A stretch of 64,000 nucleotides of DNA from an uncultured Paracoccaceae bacterium (GCA_947501555.1 CANMWG010000001.1:1488001-1552000); one strand, 5' to 3'. Shown: positions 32,733 to 41,780, counted from the stretch's first letter. The notes: generated from the sequence alone by a model not told the origin. Numbers and translations: made by a program.

Positions 32733-33068
32733 TTAGCCATTCGGTATGTCCTTATCGTTTGGGTTTGACAGTTTTCTCTGTGGGTTTGACACTTTTGCTT
32801 CCTGCGCACGGCGGTCATACTCTCCTTCCCAGACTCGCATCGTCTTTCTGTTCTTGCGGGCTAGTGCTGCGTTCCTGGAATAATGAAGGCCCACAACCTT
32901 CGAATCCTGCGCGAGCAGATCGGAGATCTCGCGCTCGTCCTGACCAGCTTCCCTGAGCCATGTCGCCATCGTGTGACGCAGGCCTTTGGGCGTCAGACCT
33001 GAGCGATCTCTCCAGCCTTCTCTAGCTTTCTGCGAAGCCGTTGCCACACGCTTGCGAATCCGCAGCAA
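32733..33068 (-). pseudogene. C-terminal remnant of a tyrosine integrase
   Basis: The open part encodes GLTPKGLRHTMATWLREAG and, 33 residues later, GLHYSRNAALARKNRKTM. These are the R-H and Tyr catalytic blocks of the tyrosine recombinase C-terminal domain. The first catalytic Arg and the whole N-terminal half are missing. It is probably unrelated to the fragment at 33227-33760, whose homology stops before the catalytic domain. It ends 27 bp from the tRNA-Phe 3' end. Confidence 0.8.
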
Positions 33069-33130
33069 TTAGAAACGTAATTCCCTGGCCAACTGTAGAA
33101 TGCCACCTTTTGTTCGAAAACTAAGCCTAG

Positions 33131-33164
33131 GCATGTTTTGAGGTCTAAACAGATCAAAACATGC
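33131..33164. repeat. Perfect 11-bp inverted repeat in integrase debris
   Basis: GCATGTTTTGA (33131-33141) and TCAAAACATGC (33154-33164) are exact reverse complements around 12 bp. No T-run follows on either strand, so it may be a protein-binding site or hairpin left from the integrated element. Confidence 0.6.
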
Positions 33165-33226
33165 CCATGCAAAATATAAATCAATGAAAAGTATATAAAT
33201 ACTGGAGCACCCGTTGCACTGAATTG

Positions 33227-33760
33227 CTAGTAGCGAAAGACTGAACCAATGCGCGCGCTCAGTCGATGCGCTGTCTCATAATTGCCTTTAGCCTCGACCT
33301 TGCGAAGAGCCTTTAGGATCATGGGTGCAGTAATTTCGGTGATCGGCTTGCGGCCAAAATCGCGGTTTGCCAGCTTTAGATGATACTCCGTCTTTGAAAG
33401 AGTAGCAGCCGACTTCCCTTCTTTGCGCTGCTTTGCCAGAAACGCAGCCCCGATTTTCTCGAAGGTCTGACTCTTCATCTCCAACCGTAAACGCTTCTCT
33501 TCCTGTTTGGCTTCGCTTGGGTCAATCCCATTTGCCAGTTGCGCTTTGGCGATGTCGCGGGCTTGGCGAGCTTTCGCCAAGGTCACCGCAGGATAGTCAC
33601 CGATCACAAGCAAGCGTACCTTACCATCAATGCGATATTTGAACCTCCAAGACTTCGCGCCACTGATCTTTACCAAAACAAACAACCCTCCGAAGTCGCT
33701 GACTTTGTAGGCCTTATCTGTCGATTTTAGATTTCGAATCTTGATGTCACTTAAGGGCAT
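33227..33760 (-). pseudogene. N-terminal part of a P4-type tyrosine integrase
   Basis: ATG 33760 starts MPLSDIKIRNLKSTDKAY, followed by GLFVLVKISGAKSWRFKYRI and LVIGDYPAVTLAKARQARD, the arm-binding domain (DUF4102) of P4/CP4-57-type integrases. A core-binding region with HRLSARIGSVFRY follows. The frame then ends in a stop at 33227, where intact relatives continue into the catalytic domain. About 178 of roughly 400 residues remain, so it is inactive. Confidence 0.88.
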
Positions 33761-33763
33761 GGT

Positions 33764-33826
33764 GGGGGTACGCAGTTTTTCCAACTTTCATCGTACCCCC
33801 AAAAACACCCCCTATCTGGGGGTACG
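33764..33826. repeat. Three GGGGGTACG repeats at the integrase start
   Basis: GGGGGTACG occurs at 33764-33772 and 33818-33826, with its reverse complement CGTACCCCC at 33792-33800. Such short repeats next to P4-type int genes could be integrase arm-type sites or an autoregulatory operator. Confidence 0.6.
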
Positions 33827-33925
33827 CTGCTGGACGTTACAAAACAGCGCTGGACAAACGATATCGACAAACGCCTTATAAACAAGGTTCAACCGGATGT
33901 CATTGGATGAATTTGGATGTTGAAA

Positions 33926-34001
33926 TGGTGCCCCCACACGGACTCGAACCGCGGACCTACTGATTACAAATCAGTTGCTCTACCAGCTGAGCTATAGGGG
34001 C
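33926..34001 (-). tRNA. tRNA-Thr (anticodon UGU)
   Basis: The minus-strand 76-nt sequence folds as a cloverleaf: acceptor GCCCCTA pairing with TGGGGGC, D-arm AGCTCAGCTGGTAGAGC, anticodon stem CTGAT/ATCAG with loop TTTGTAA (TGT), T-loop TTCGAGT and encoded CCA. Its 3' end, like that of tRNA-Phe, faces the integrase remnants. Confidence 0.97.
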
Positions 34002-34226
34002 ACTGAATAGCGATGGCGTTGTCTTTCCACCGACTGCGCGGCGTATAGCAGGGGAAAAGTCGCTAACGCAATGCCGTTTACGCACCAAAACGCAAAAAAA
34101 TCGAGGACGTTGGCAATGAGATGCTGGCTAACCACCCATCTAGGCCAGCACAGGCATGGAAAGCATTTTAACTCGCCCCAAATCCATCTATGATGGCCAC
34201 CGGAAACGAACCGAAGGCCCCACTAC

Positions 34227-35108
34227 ATGCAGATTGCATTTCATATTGGCGCAAACTGCACGGACGAGGATCGGTTGCTCAAATCGATCCTAAAAAATGC
34301 CAATACGCTGTTGCAGAGCGGGACGGCTGTACCAGGTCCAAGCCGATATCGCAGCCTCATCAGAGAAACGATTCAAGGGCTTGCAGGCTCCGCTCCGGCC
34401 CCCGATACCCGCGAAATTCTGCTCGACACGATTATTGAAAACGACAACATCCAGCGCGTTGTTATGAGCAATGACAATTTCATTTGCATACCCAAACGGA
34501 TATTTGATCATGGGTTGTTCTATCCGCAGGCCGAACAAAAAGTCCGTGGCCTAAGGCAGTTGTTTCCGGCGGATGACATCACGCTTTATCTGAGCATTCG
34601 CAACCCGGTGACCTTTCTGCAGGAAACCTATAAACGCGCGAACCCCGGGGATCTTCAAACCTATCTCGGTTTGATGCAACCCGATGAGGTGCGATGGTCA
34701 GACGTCATCAAACGGATCAAATCAGCTGCGCCTGACACGCCCGTTGTCGTTTGGTGCAATGAGGATAGCCCGATTTTGTGGGAACAGCTGATCCGCAGTG
34801 TGTCCGGTGCAGAGCCCGCGCAAGACATCGTGGGTGGGCTTGATTTGCTGTCTAATATTATCTCTGAGCAGGGGCTAAACCTGCTGAAAGCCCGTTTGGC
34901 GGAGTATCCATTACAAAGCAACGCGGCCCGCCATGAATTGATCGCGGATATCTGGGAAACCCATGCGATCCGGGATCAAATTGAGGAAGAGATCGGCCTG
35001 ATCGATCTGTCCCCCGAGGCGATAACACGTATGTCCCAAATGTATGAAGACGACCTGAGCGTCATTGCCGATATAGATGGCGTGACGCTCATGCTGCCTT
35101 TCACTTAG
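34227..35108 (+). CDS. Conserved-looking protein of unknown function
   Basis: The 293-residue soluble protein starts MQIAFHIGANCTDEDRLLKS, followed by VPGPSRYRSLIRE and DTREILLDTI. The layout recalls a P-loop-like alpha/beta domain of the sulfotransferase type, but no clear PAPS motif is seen. YLSIRNPVTFLQETYK may be the counterpart of the sulfotransferase R-x-P-x-x-R-x-x-S region. I recall similar proteins next to gapR in roseobacters. The function is not assigned. It converges on gapR with only 2 bp between stops. Confidence 0.65.
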   Translation: MQIAFHIGANCTDEDRLLKSILKNANTLLQSGTAVPGPSRYRSLIRETIQGLAGSAPAPDTREILLDTIIENDNIQRVVMSNDNFICIPKRIFDHGLFYPQAEQKVRGLRQLFPADDITLYLSIRNPVTFLQETYKRANPGDLQTYLGLMQPDEVRWSDVIKRIKSAAPDTPVVVWCNEDSPILWEQLIRSVSGAEPAQDIVGGLDLLSNIISEQGLNLLKARLAEYPLQSNAARHELIADIWETHAIRDQIEEEIGLIDLSPEAITRMSQMYEDDLSVIADIDGVTLMLPFT

Positions 35109-35110
35109 GG

Positions 35111-35368
35111 CTACATACCTAGCGCGGACTTATACATGTCCAGCACGGCTTCTTCCTCGGCCAGATCATTTGCATCGCGCTTGCGCAATGCGACAACCTT
35201 GCGCAAAACCTTGGTGTCGTAACCACGGCCCTTGGCCTCTGCCATCACCTCTTTCTGAGCATCCGCGATATCTTTCTTTTCAGCGTCAAGCCGCTCGAAA
35301 CGCTCAATAAATTGCCGCAACTCTTGCGCTGCAACGGTTGTCGTGGAATCCGTAATATCGTCGTTCAT
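35111..35368 (-). CDS. gapR: GapR (DUF2312) DNA-binding protein
   Basis: The 85-residue protein is almost entirely helical: [40 protein letters not shown] and [21 protein letters not shown]. This is the DUF2312/GapR pattern. In Caulobacter GapR clamps overtwisted DNA ahead of replication forks and supports topoisomerase action. ATG 35368 precedes a single-gene unit. Confidence 0.93.
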   Translation of the reverse strand: MNDDITDSTTTVAAQELRQFIERFERLDAEKKDIADAQKEVMAEAKGRGYDTKVLRKVVALRKRDANDLAEEEAVLDMYKSALGM

Positions 35369-35476
35369 GCGTGCTCTCCTCGGTGATCATCCTTCCCTAG
35401 CCCCAGAGCAAAACCGCTGCAACCCTTGCAGCGGCTACATGTGCAGGTTAGGCCCCTGAAAAACCCGGAGACCAGA

Positions 35477-35692
35477 ATGGAAATTGTCGTTTGGAGTGGT
35501 GCAGCCCTGTCTGCCTTAGGCCTAGTGGGCATCCTTTACAGCATTGTTGCCGTCACCCGCGCCAAGCGGGCCAACCTGCCCGACGAAGAACTGCGTGCCC
35601 GTATCTCGCGCATATTACCCGTCAATCTTGGGGCGCTGTTTGTGTCAGTGATTGGCCTTATGATGGTGATCGTCGGTATTATGTTGGGTTAA
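35477..35692 (+). CDS. Small two-helix membrane protein
   Basis: ATG 35477 after GGAGACC gives 71 residues with hydrophobic helices at about residues 3-24 and 49-70. They are joined by a charged loop (RAKRANLPDEELRARISRIL). The family is not recognised. Both termini are short, suggesting a regulatory or assembly peptide. It overlaps the 3' end of the convergent phosphotransferase gene by 4 bp. Confidence 0.75.
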   Translation: MEIVVWSGAALSALGLVGILYSIVAVTRAKRANLPDEELRARISRILPVNLGALFVSVIGLMMVIVGIMLG

Positions 35693-36732
35693 GCCCCTTC
35701 ATGAATAATGATCGTAGCCATTGCCGCCAGAGCCGGCACAGCGGCCCCGTATTTGCGTGCCATCACTGGGTTTGAGGCATTCCCCGCCGACGCGCGCGCC
35801 GCTACCCCAGCCAAAATCGCGGCCAGACGGAAGACCGCAAAGACCAGATAGAACGTCCAGTTTTCGATCTCATCCAACCCGCGTCGCCGGGTGTAGTCTG
35901 CAACAAAATCGCGCTCATGCGGAAGACCCAAAGCTGCCCGGTCGACCCCTTCCAGCCCCCGCATGTCGCCTTTATTGGGCAAGCGCCATTGCATGCATTG
36001 ATAGGCCAAATCAGCCATCGGATGGCCCAGTGTCGAGAGTTCCCAATCCAGAACCCCCGCAATCTGGGGGGCCACAGGATCGAAGATCATATTGTCAAGC
36101 CGCCAGTCGCCATGCACCAATGACACCGCACCATCATCAGCGGGCATTTGGGCCTCTAACCAATCCATCACCTCTTGCATGGCATCACTTGGTGCCGTGA
36201 CAGAGGCCAGATATTGTCGGCTCCACCGGTCCAACTGCCGGGCAAAATAATTCCCCGGCCTGCCGAAATCGTCCAGCTCAACGGCCGATACATCGACATC
36301 ATGCAAGGCCGCCAACGCCGCATTCATCGCGTCATAGATCGCCGTGCGATCTGGCTGCGTCACATCCGGCAAGGCCGGGTCCCAGAAAATACGCCCCGGC
36401 AGATATCGCATCACAAAAAACGCACGCCGACTGGGTGAGGTCTGCGCTGAGGTCAGGTGCAATATCTCAGGCACAGGGACATCGGTCTCGGCAAGTGCTT
36501 CCATCACACGAAATTCGCGGTCAACGGCATGCGCAGAGGGCAACAGTTTGCCCGGCGGTTTGCTGCGCAGGACATAGGTCCCGCTCGCGGCCTCCAGCTT
36601 GTATGTCGGGTTTGACTGGCCGGTGCCAAATTTGGTCACGGTGCCCAGCTTCTCAAACTCCGGAATCGCTTCGGTCAGATACGCGTCCAATTTCGCGTGA
36701 CTGACACCAATTCCTGTTGCGGCTTCATTCAT
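35689..36732 (-). CDS. Phosphotransferase family protein (APH/ACAD10-11 kinase-like)
   Basis: ATG 36732 gives 347 residues. Kinase-like motifs include GQSNPTYKLEA near the N terminus, the catalytic loop LVHGDWRLDNMIF near residue 195 and GVLDWELSTLGHPMADLAY for metal binding. This is the aminoglycoside-phosphotransferase fold; the closest functional type is the kinase half of ACAD10/11, which works on 4-hydroxy-acyl-CoAs. It is divergent from an acyl-CoA dehydrogenase gene 102 bp away, which supports this reading rather than antibiotic resistance. Confidence 0.9.
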   Translation of the reverse strand: MNEAATGIGVSHAKLDAYLTEAIPEFEKLGTVTKFGTGQSNPTYKLEAASGTYVLRSKPPGKLLPSAHAVDREFRVMEALAETDVPVPEILHLTSAQTSPSRRAFFVMRYLPGRIFWDPALPDVTQPDRTAIYDAMNAALAALHDVDVSAVELDDFGRPGNYFARQLDRWSRQYLASVTAPSDAMQEVMDWLEAQMPADDGAVSLVHGDWRLDNMIFDPVAPQIAGVLDWELSTLGHPMADLAYQCMQWRLPNKGDMRGLEGVDRAALGLPHERDFVADYTRRRGLDEIENWTFYLVFAVFRLAAILAGVAARASAGNASNPVMARKYGAAVPALAAMATIIIHEGA

Positions 36733-36834
36733 GGGACTATTTGAGGCGATCAATCTCACCAACGCAAGCCGTAGATTGACATCGCTGCAGCCCAATGCGC
36801 CAATGCGCGCCAGCACAATGTTGGGAGGCATGCC

Positions 36835-38064
36835 ATGGATCTTGGACAAACCGAGCGGTTAAAACCGGTCCTGGCCGCTGTCAAAACGATGATTGCCGAA
36901 GACATCGCCCCGATGGATGCCCCTTTCCTTGCCGAAGTGGATATCGGCGACAGGTGGGAATTCACTGCGCGGCAAACGGAGATCCTTGACGGTCTGAAGG
37001 CCAAGGCACGCGACCGGGGCTTGTGGAACTTCTGGGATACCTTCCGCGACGGGCCGCAGCTGAACACCGTTGAATACGCCTATCTGGCCGAAGAGATGGG
37101 CAAAAGCCATCTGGCCGCAGAGGTGTTTAACTGCAATGCGCCTGATACCGGCAATATGGAGGTTTTCGCCCGCTACGGCACCGAAAACATGAAAACCCTT
37201 TGGCTGCACCCCTTGATGGCTGGCACCATTCGGTCAGCCTATCTGATGACAGAACCCGATGTCGCGAGTTCTGATGCCACGAACATTTCCATGCGCTGCG
37301 AACGTGATGGGGATGACTACCTACTGAACGGTCAGAAATGGTGGGCCACCGGCGCGGGCGATCCGCGGTGTGCGGTGCATATCGTGATGGTGCGCAGTAG
37401 CCATGATGGGCCCAAGCACGGGCAACACAGTATGATTGTTGTCCCGGCAGAGACCATCGGGATCACCAAAATTCGGGCGATGGAAGTTTACGGGCACGAC
37501 GATGCGCCTCACGGGCATATCCATTTCCGCTATGACAATGTCCGGGTGCCTGCGGAAAACATGCTGCTCGGCGAAGGACGCGGGTTTGAAATTGCGCAAG
37601 GCAGGCTAGGGCCTGGCCGTATTCACCACTGTATGCGCGCCATTGGGCAAGCCGAAAAAGCGCTGGAGCTGATGTGCGAGCGATCCATCTCGCGACAGGC
37701 GTTTGGGAAACCCCTCGCGCAATTAGGCGAGAATTTCGATCTGATCGCCGAGGCCCGAATGGACATCGAACAAGCCCGACTGTTGTGCCTGAAAGCAGCT
37801 TGGATGATGGACAAGGGGGATAAACGTGCGGCGGCCCCGTGGATCAGTCAGATTAAGGTGGTCGCACCGCGAATTGCACTCAAGATCACCGATATGGCCA
37901 TCCAAATGCATGGGGCTGCGGGCGTGTCACAAGACACCCCCCTCGCCCGACAATGGACACATCTGCGGACCTTGCGGCTTGCAGATGGACCCGACGCGGT
38001 GCACCGCAGGCAAGTTGCTCGGGCCGAGTTGGCGCCTTACGTGGCCGGGCAGAATAACTCGTAA
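36835..38064 (+). CDS. Acyl-CoA dehydrogenase
   Basis: The 409-residue protein shows the family signatures AYLMTEPDVASSDATN near residue 140 (FAD contact) and LLNGQKWWATGAGDP. The C-terminal helical domain includes RSISRQAFGKPLAQLGENFD and AIQMHGAAGVSQDTPLAR. It oxidises acyl-CoA to enoyl-CoA and passes electrons to ETF. It is of the ACAD10/11-like type by length and by the divergent kinase partner. Its last 28 bp overlap the convergent arsR-type gene. Confidence 0.93.
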   Translation: MDLGQTERLKPVLAAVKTMIAEDIAPMDAPFLAEVDIGDRWEFTARQTEILDGLKAKARDRGLWNFWDTFRDGPQLNTVEYAYLAEEMGKSHLAAEVFNCNAPDTGNMEVFARYGTENMKTLWLHPLMAGTIRSAYLMTEPDVASSDATNISMRCERDGDDYLLNGQKWWATGAGDPRCAVHIVMVRSSHDGPKHGQHSMIVVPAETIGITKIRAMEVYGHDDAPHGHIHFRYDNVRVPAENMLLGEGRGFEIAQGRLGPGRIHHCMRAIGQAEKALELMCERSISRQAFGKPLAQLGENFDLIAEARMDIEQARLLCLKAAWMMDKGDKRAAAPWISQIKVVAPRIALKITDMAIQMHGAAGVSQDTPLARQWTHLRTLRLADGPDAVHRRQVARAELAPYVAGQNNS

Positions 38065-38354
38065 ACGCGTTCCAATAGCGGCCGGACACGCGGATCATCC
38101 AGGCGATATCGCATACTGCGACCATCACGTTCACATGTGACCAAACCTTCGTTGCGCAAGCGCAAGAGTTGACCAGATACATAGGATTGACTGGCCCCCA
38201 AGGCCTGTTCCAACTCACCCACCGTTAAATCACCCGGAACCAACGCACAAAGGATGCGCAAGCGGCCTGGATTGGACAAAGCCTTTAGCACTTCAGCCGC
38301 CTCGCCAGCGGCTGCATCCATAGGGTCGGATAATATTTTGGGCGGTTCAGTCAT
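38037..38354 (-). CDS. bigR: BigR/SqrR-type ArsR-family persulfide sensor
   Basis: The 105-residue winged-helix repressor has VLKALSNPGRLRILCALV, a recognition helix in LGASQSYVSGQLLRLRNEGL and three Cys at 36, 74 and 102. Cys36 and Cys102 are 66 residues apart, exactly the separation of the redox pair in BigR (42/108) and SqrR (41/107), which form a disulfide or tetrasulfide on exposure to sulfane sulfur. It is divergent from a sulfur-metabolism operon with a palindrome in between. ATG 38354 is the only plausible start. Confidence 0.88.
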   Translation of the reverse strand: MTEPPKILSDPMDAAAGEAAEVLKALSNPGRLRILCALVPGDLTVGELEQALGASQSYVSGQLLRLRNEGLVTCERDGRSMRYRLDDPRVRPLLERVYELFCPAT

Positions 38355-38382
38355 CTTTATTGTTTACTCGCATCGAAAGAAA

Positions 38383-38400
38383 CATTCCAATATTGAAATG
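38383..38400. promoter_or_regulatory. Candidate BigR operator
   Basis: CATT-c-CAATATTG-a-AATG is an 18-bp AT-rich dyad (core CAATATTG 38388-38395) in the 87-bp gap between bigR and the persulfide dioxygenase-like gene. The AT-rich dyad resembles known BigR/SqrR sites in type. Confidence 0.65.
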
Positions 38401-38441
38401 CTTTGAAAAGACAGATAGGTTATCTATACGGGAGATTCGCC

Positions 38442-39305
38442 ATGACGCCATATGTGAAAGCATTCTTTGACACAGCAACCAACACCGTGTCCTACGTGGT
38501 GCGCGAACCTGAAGGGCGTGCCTGTGCAATCATCGATAGTGTTCTTGACTATGATCAGGCAGCAGGGCGCACCGACACCAGTTCCGCTGACGCCATTATC
38601 ACTTGGGTCAAGGACGAGGGTCTGCAGGTCGCTTGGATTTTGGAAAGCCATGTGCACGCCGATCACCTTTCAGCAGCCCCCTATCTGCAAATCCATTTGG
38701 GGGGCAAAATCGGGATCGGGCACAATATAACCGTGGTCCAGGAAACATTCGGTAAAGTCTTCAACGAAGGAACCGCGTTTCAAAGGGATGGATCGCAATT
38801 CGACGCGCTTTTCAATGATGGCGACAGTTTCCACATCGGGCAAATGCGGGCGGATGTCTTGCACACACCCGGGCACACACCTGCTTGCCTGACCTATGTG
38901 ATCGGCGATGCGGCCTTTGTTGGTGATACGCTGTTCATGCCGGATTTTGGCACTGCACGATGTGATTTTCCCGGCGGGTCTGCAGAGGATCTATTTGCCT
39001 CCATCCAGAAAATACTGGCGTTGCCAGAAGAGACGCGGATCTTTGTTGGGCACGATTACAAAGCGCCGGGCCGCGACGAATTCGCTTGGGAAACCACCGT
39101 TGGCGAACAAAGGGCCCTGAACGTCCATATTGGCGCAGGGCGACCTATGGAAGATTTTGTTGCCATGCGACAAGAACGCGACGCCCGGCTCGGCATGCCA
39201 CGGCTGATCCTCCCCTCATTGCAAACGAACATGCGCGCGGGGCACTTCCCCGAGCCGGAAGACGACGGAAAACGTTACTTTAAGGTGCCGATCAATCAGA
39301 TCTAA
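38442..39305 (+). CDS. Metallo-beta-lactamase-fold persulfide dioxygenase-like protein
   Basis: ATG 38442 after GGGAG gives 287 residues. HVHADHLSA (metal ligands), HTPGHTPACLTY and VGHDY are the ETHE1/Blh iron-binding pattern. RCDFPGGSAEDLFASIQ is typical of ETHE1-like persulfide dioxygenases, which oxidise glutathione persulfide to sulfite. In Xylella and Agrobacterium Blh is fused to a DUF442 domain; here that domain is encoded separately at 40196. It leads the BigR-controlled operon. Confidence 0.88.
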   Translation: MTPYVKAFFDTATNTVSYVVREPEGRACAIIDSVLDYDQAAGRTDTSSADAIITWVKDEGLQVAWILESHVHADHLSAAPYLQIHLGGKIGIGHNITVVQETFGKVFNEGTAFQRDGSQFDALFNDGDSFHIGQMRADVLHTPGHTPACLTYVIGDAAFVGDTLFMPDFGTARCDFPGGSAEDLFASIQKILALPEETRIFVGHDYKAPGRDEFAWETTVGEQRALNVHIGAGRPMEDFVAMRQERDARLGMPRLILPSLQTNMRAGHFPEPEDDGKRYFKVPINQI

Positions 39306-39329
39306 GCCTTTCAGGAAATTAGGAAAAAC

Positions 39330-39755
39330 ATGAATATCGAATGGATTATGGGGCTCGTCGGCGGCGGGCTCATTGGGATGGCTGGTGCTATCTTCTTGCT
39401 GGTCAACGGGCGGATCATGGGGGCATCCGGCTTGCTTGGCGGACTGGTTGACGGCAGTGGGCGCAACGATTGGCGCGAACGCTTGGCGCTGATTGCGGGG
39501 CTGATAATCGTTCCCGGTGTTGTGGCCGTTGCAATGGGGGGTGTGCAAACGCATCTGACCGGAAACTGGGCGGTCATCGTGATTGCGGGTCTTTTGGTTG
39601 GCGTTGGCACGCGGTTGGCAAATGGGTGCACATCCGGCCATGGGGTCTGCGGCATCTCACGTTTGTCGGTGCGCGGTATCGTGGCAACGTTATTTTACAT
39701 TGGCGCTGGCGGCTTGACCGTCGTGATCTTCAAACATGCCCTAGGGGTCATCTAA
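39330..39755 (+). CDS. YeeE/YedE-family half transporter A (PmpA-like)
   Basis: The 141-residue membrane protein has four hydrophobic helices. GTRLANGCTSGHGVCGISRLS contains two Cys expected to handle thiosulfate or sulfide. Full YeeE is about 350 residues; this is the first half of the split PmpA/PmpB type found with BigR. It lies 24 bp after the dioxygenase gene and ends overlapping the next start (TAATG). Confidence 0.87.
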   Translation: MNIEWIMGLVGGGLIGMAGAIFLLVNGRIMGASGLLGGLVDGSGRNDWRERLALIAGLIIVPGVVAVAMGGVQTHLTGNWAVIVIAGLLVGVGTRLANGCTSGHGVCGISRLSVRGIVATLFYIGAGGLTVVIFKHALGVI

Positions 39756-40186
39756 TGCGCGACTTCACATCATTTCTTGTTGGTGGCCTTTTCGGACTGG
39801 GCCTTGTCATCTCCGGCATGACGGACACAACCAAAGTACAAGGGTGGCTTGACATCTTTGGTAATTGGGACCCCACGCTGGCATTCGTTATGGGCGGCGC
39901 CATCATCCCGATGGCAGCGGCTTGGCGGTACACAATCGGACGGACACCCGTGCTGGGCACCACCTTCCCGCCGCACTCCAACCCAAAGCCTGAACGCAAC
40001 TTGATCATCGGATCAATTCTTTTCGGGGCCGGCTGGGGGCTTGCCGGCTTGTGCCCCGGACCCGCAATGGCATCACTTGGTTTTGGCGGAACGGGCGGCC
40101 TGTTGTTTTTGATCGCCATGATGGCAGGTATGATTGCAGCCCCAACGGTGCGAAGCCGACTGGACCCCCGCGTAGCAGCCGTTTAG
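39755..40186 (+). CDS. YeeE/YedE-family half transporter B (PmpB-like)
   Basis: The 143-residue membrane protein has about four helices and the matching motif GAGWGLAGLCPGPAMASLGFG with one conserved Cys. It complements the previous protein to make one YeeE-like sulfur transporter. ATG 39755 overlaps the previous TAA by one base. The operon continues 9 bp later with the TIGR01244 gene. Confidence 0.87.
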   Translation: MRDFTSFLVGGLFGLGLVISGMTDTTKVQGWLDIFGNWDPTLAFVMGGAIIPMAAAWRYTIGRTPVLGTTFPPHSNPKPERNLIIGSILFGAGWGLAGLCPGPAMASLGFGGTGGLLFLIAMMAGMIAAPTVRSRLDPRVAAV

Positions 40187-40195
40187 AGATAGCGC

Positions 40196-40621
40196 ATGGA
40201 TATTCGAAAACTCAGCCCGACCTATGCCGTTTCACCGCAAATCGCCGTGGATGACATCCCAGCCATCGTTGACGCAGGCTTTGCGGCCATCATCTGCAAC
40301 CGACCGGATGCAGAGGTCCCACCAAGCCATCATGCGGCCGCAATCAAGGAAGCAGCCACAGTGGCTGGGCTGCAATTTTTCGAAATACCGGTGACCCACC
40401 AAAGTTTGAACCAAGACATTGTAGAAGCGCAGAAGGTGGCAATGAACGGGACAAGTGGCCCCTGTCTGGCCTATTGCGCCTCTGGCACGAGATCCTCGAT
40501 TGTCTGGTCGCTGACACAAGCGGGCGATATGGCAACTGACGACATCATCGCGGCAACAGCATCAGCAGGTTATGATCTTGGCGGCATGCGCGGTCAGTTA
40601 GACGGGCTTGCCAGCGAATAG
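40196..40621 (+). CDS. TIGR01244/DUF442-family sulfurtransferase-like protein
   Basis: The 141-residue protein has a tyrosine-phosphatase-like P-loop CASGTRSS near residue 93 and an N-terminal LSPTYAVSPQIAVDDI typical of DUF442. The Cys could carry a persulfide. In other bacteria this domain is fused to the Blh dioxygenase; here it is the last gene of the same operon, so the two proteins probably act together in sulfide detoxification. Confidence 0.87.
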   Translation: MDIRKLSPTYAVSPQIAVDDIPAIVDAGFAAIICNRPDAEVPPSHHAAAIKEAATVAGLQFFEIPVTHQSLNQDIVEAQKVAMNGTSGPCLAYCASGTRSSIVWSLTQAGDMATDDIIAATASAGYDLGGMRGQLDGLASE

Positions 40622-40638
40622 GGCCAGACCCTATCTGC

Positions 40639-41736
40639 CTACTCAGGCAATTCAAACGCGACCGGCTCAATCTCTGCCATTGGCAAATCCAGCGCAATTT
40701 CACCGAGATCAGCGCCCATCGGACTGTCAAGATCAGCAACCATCGGACTGTCAATCTGTGGCTCTTCCGGCTCCATGGCGGGCATTGCCGATATTTCAGG
40801 CATATCAGGCATCGCGGGCATTGGTTGGTCCGCAGGAAGCGCCGCCAGATCATCCATCCCAATGGACGGAGCCTGTTCGATGCGCACAGCCCGTTTTCCC
40901 CCAATTTGCCCCAGCTTTGCGGATAACTCGACCTTACCATCCAAAGAAACAAGCCGGGCAGATGATACGGTGCACCCTGGCAATGACAAAACGTCGCCAA
41001 CCTGAATATTCTTGGCCTGGGCCAGAGAAATCTGGAACCGATGCAGTTCAACTTCAAACTCGGTAGGCGCGTCTGAAACTGTTTTTTGAAACGCCGGGTC
41101 CCAATCAACCTTGGTCGGCATCGGAATATCGGGGGGTACAACAACTGGCGACAAGGGCAGAGCAATCACAACGCTGCCAGCGCGCCCTTCGACACCAAGA
41201 TCCACACTAAGACGCAAGACGCGGTAGTCCTTGTCATCAAGCATCAAGGCAGCCGCGCGAATGTCCGATATCATGTCGTGCTGCGACAACCCGTCAAGCC
41301 AACCTTCAAACTCTGTACCTGCAACGGATTCGGACAATCCCTGCAAGAACGTTTGCAACAGTGGATCGCTCATCTGCTTGTCGGTGCTTGTTGCATTACG
41401 GATATCTGCCGCGTGTTTGGAAACTTGGCCAATTGTCTGCAGCTCAACAACTGCCGCACGCATTTGCATATCGAGGCCAATCAGCCCAACCGGTTGCCCC
41501 TGCCGGTGTAGCGCGACCATCATCAGATCTTCGACCAAACCCTTCAACATATCGTCTAAAGGCTGCACGACTTCTTCGATCGCCGTAACGGATACAACAA
41601 GCCCCAAGGTCCCATGGGCCGCCTTGGTCATAGCCATACGGACCGCACGCGAAGTCGTCAGCGGGCTTTGCGGCGCCTCATCAACCTCAGGATTGGTCAT
41701 GCGCCGCAGTATGCTTGTATGCGAGTTGTCGGCCAT
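40639..41736 (-). CDS. FliM/FliN C-terminal (SpoA) domain protein of unknown role
   Basis: ATG 41736 gives 365 residues; ATG 41766 is possible. The middle holds a FliM-like region (RAVRMAMTKAAHGTLGLVV). A SpoA/FliN barrel lies near residues 235-300 (RFQISLAQAKNIQVGDVLSL, VELSAKLGQIGGKRAVRI). The C-terminal 80 residues are Met/Pro/Ala/Glu-rich repeats (PAMPDMPEISAMPAM, DSPMVADLDSPMGADLG) and probably disordered. It is the last gene of the symporter-kinase operon rather than of a flagellar cluster, so its switch-type function may have been re-used. Confidence 0.75.
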   Translation of the reverse strand: MADNSHTSILRRMTNPEVDEAPQSPLTTSRAVRMAMTKAAHGTLGLVVSVTAIEEVVQPLDDMLKGLVEDLMMVALHRQGQPVGLIGLDMQMRAAVVELQTIGQVSKHAADIRNATSTDKQMSDPLLQTFLQGLSESVAGTEFEGWLDGLSQHDMISDIRAAALMLDDKDYRVLRLSVDLGVEGRAGSVVIALPLSPVVVPPDIPMPTKVDWDPAFQKTVSDAPTEFEVELHRFQISLAQAKNIQVGDVLSLPGCTVSSARLVSLDGKVELSAKLGQIGGKRAVRIEQAPSIGMDDLAALPADQPMPAMPDMPEISAMPAMEPEEPQIDSPMVADLDSPMGADLGEIALDLPMAEIEPVAFELPE

Positions 41737-41780
41737 AAGTCCGCCACTTAGTTTCCATCGATACATTAACTAAGAATGGG

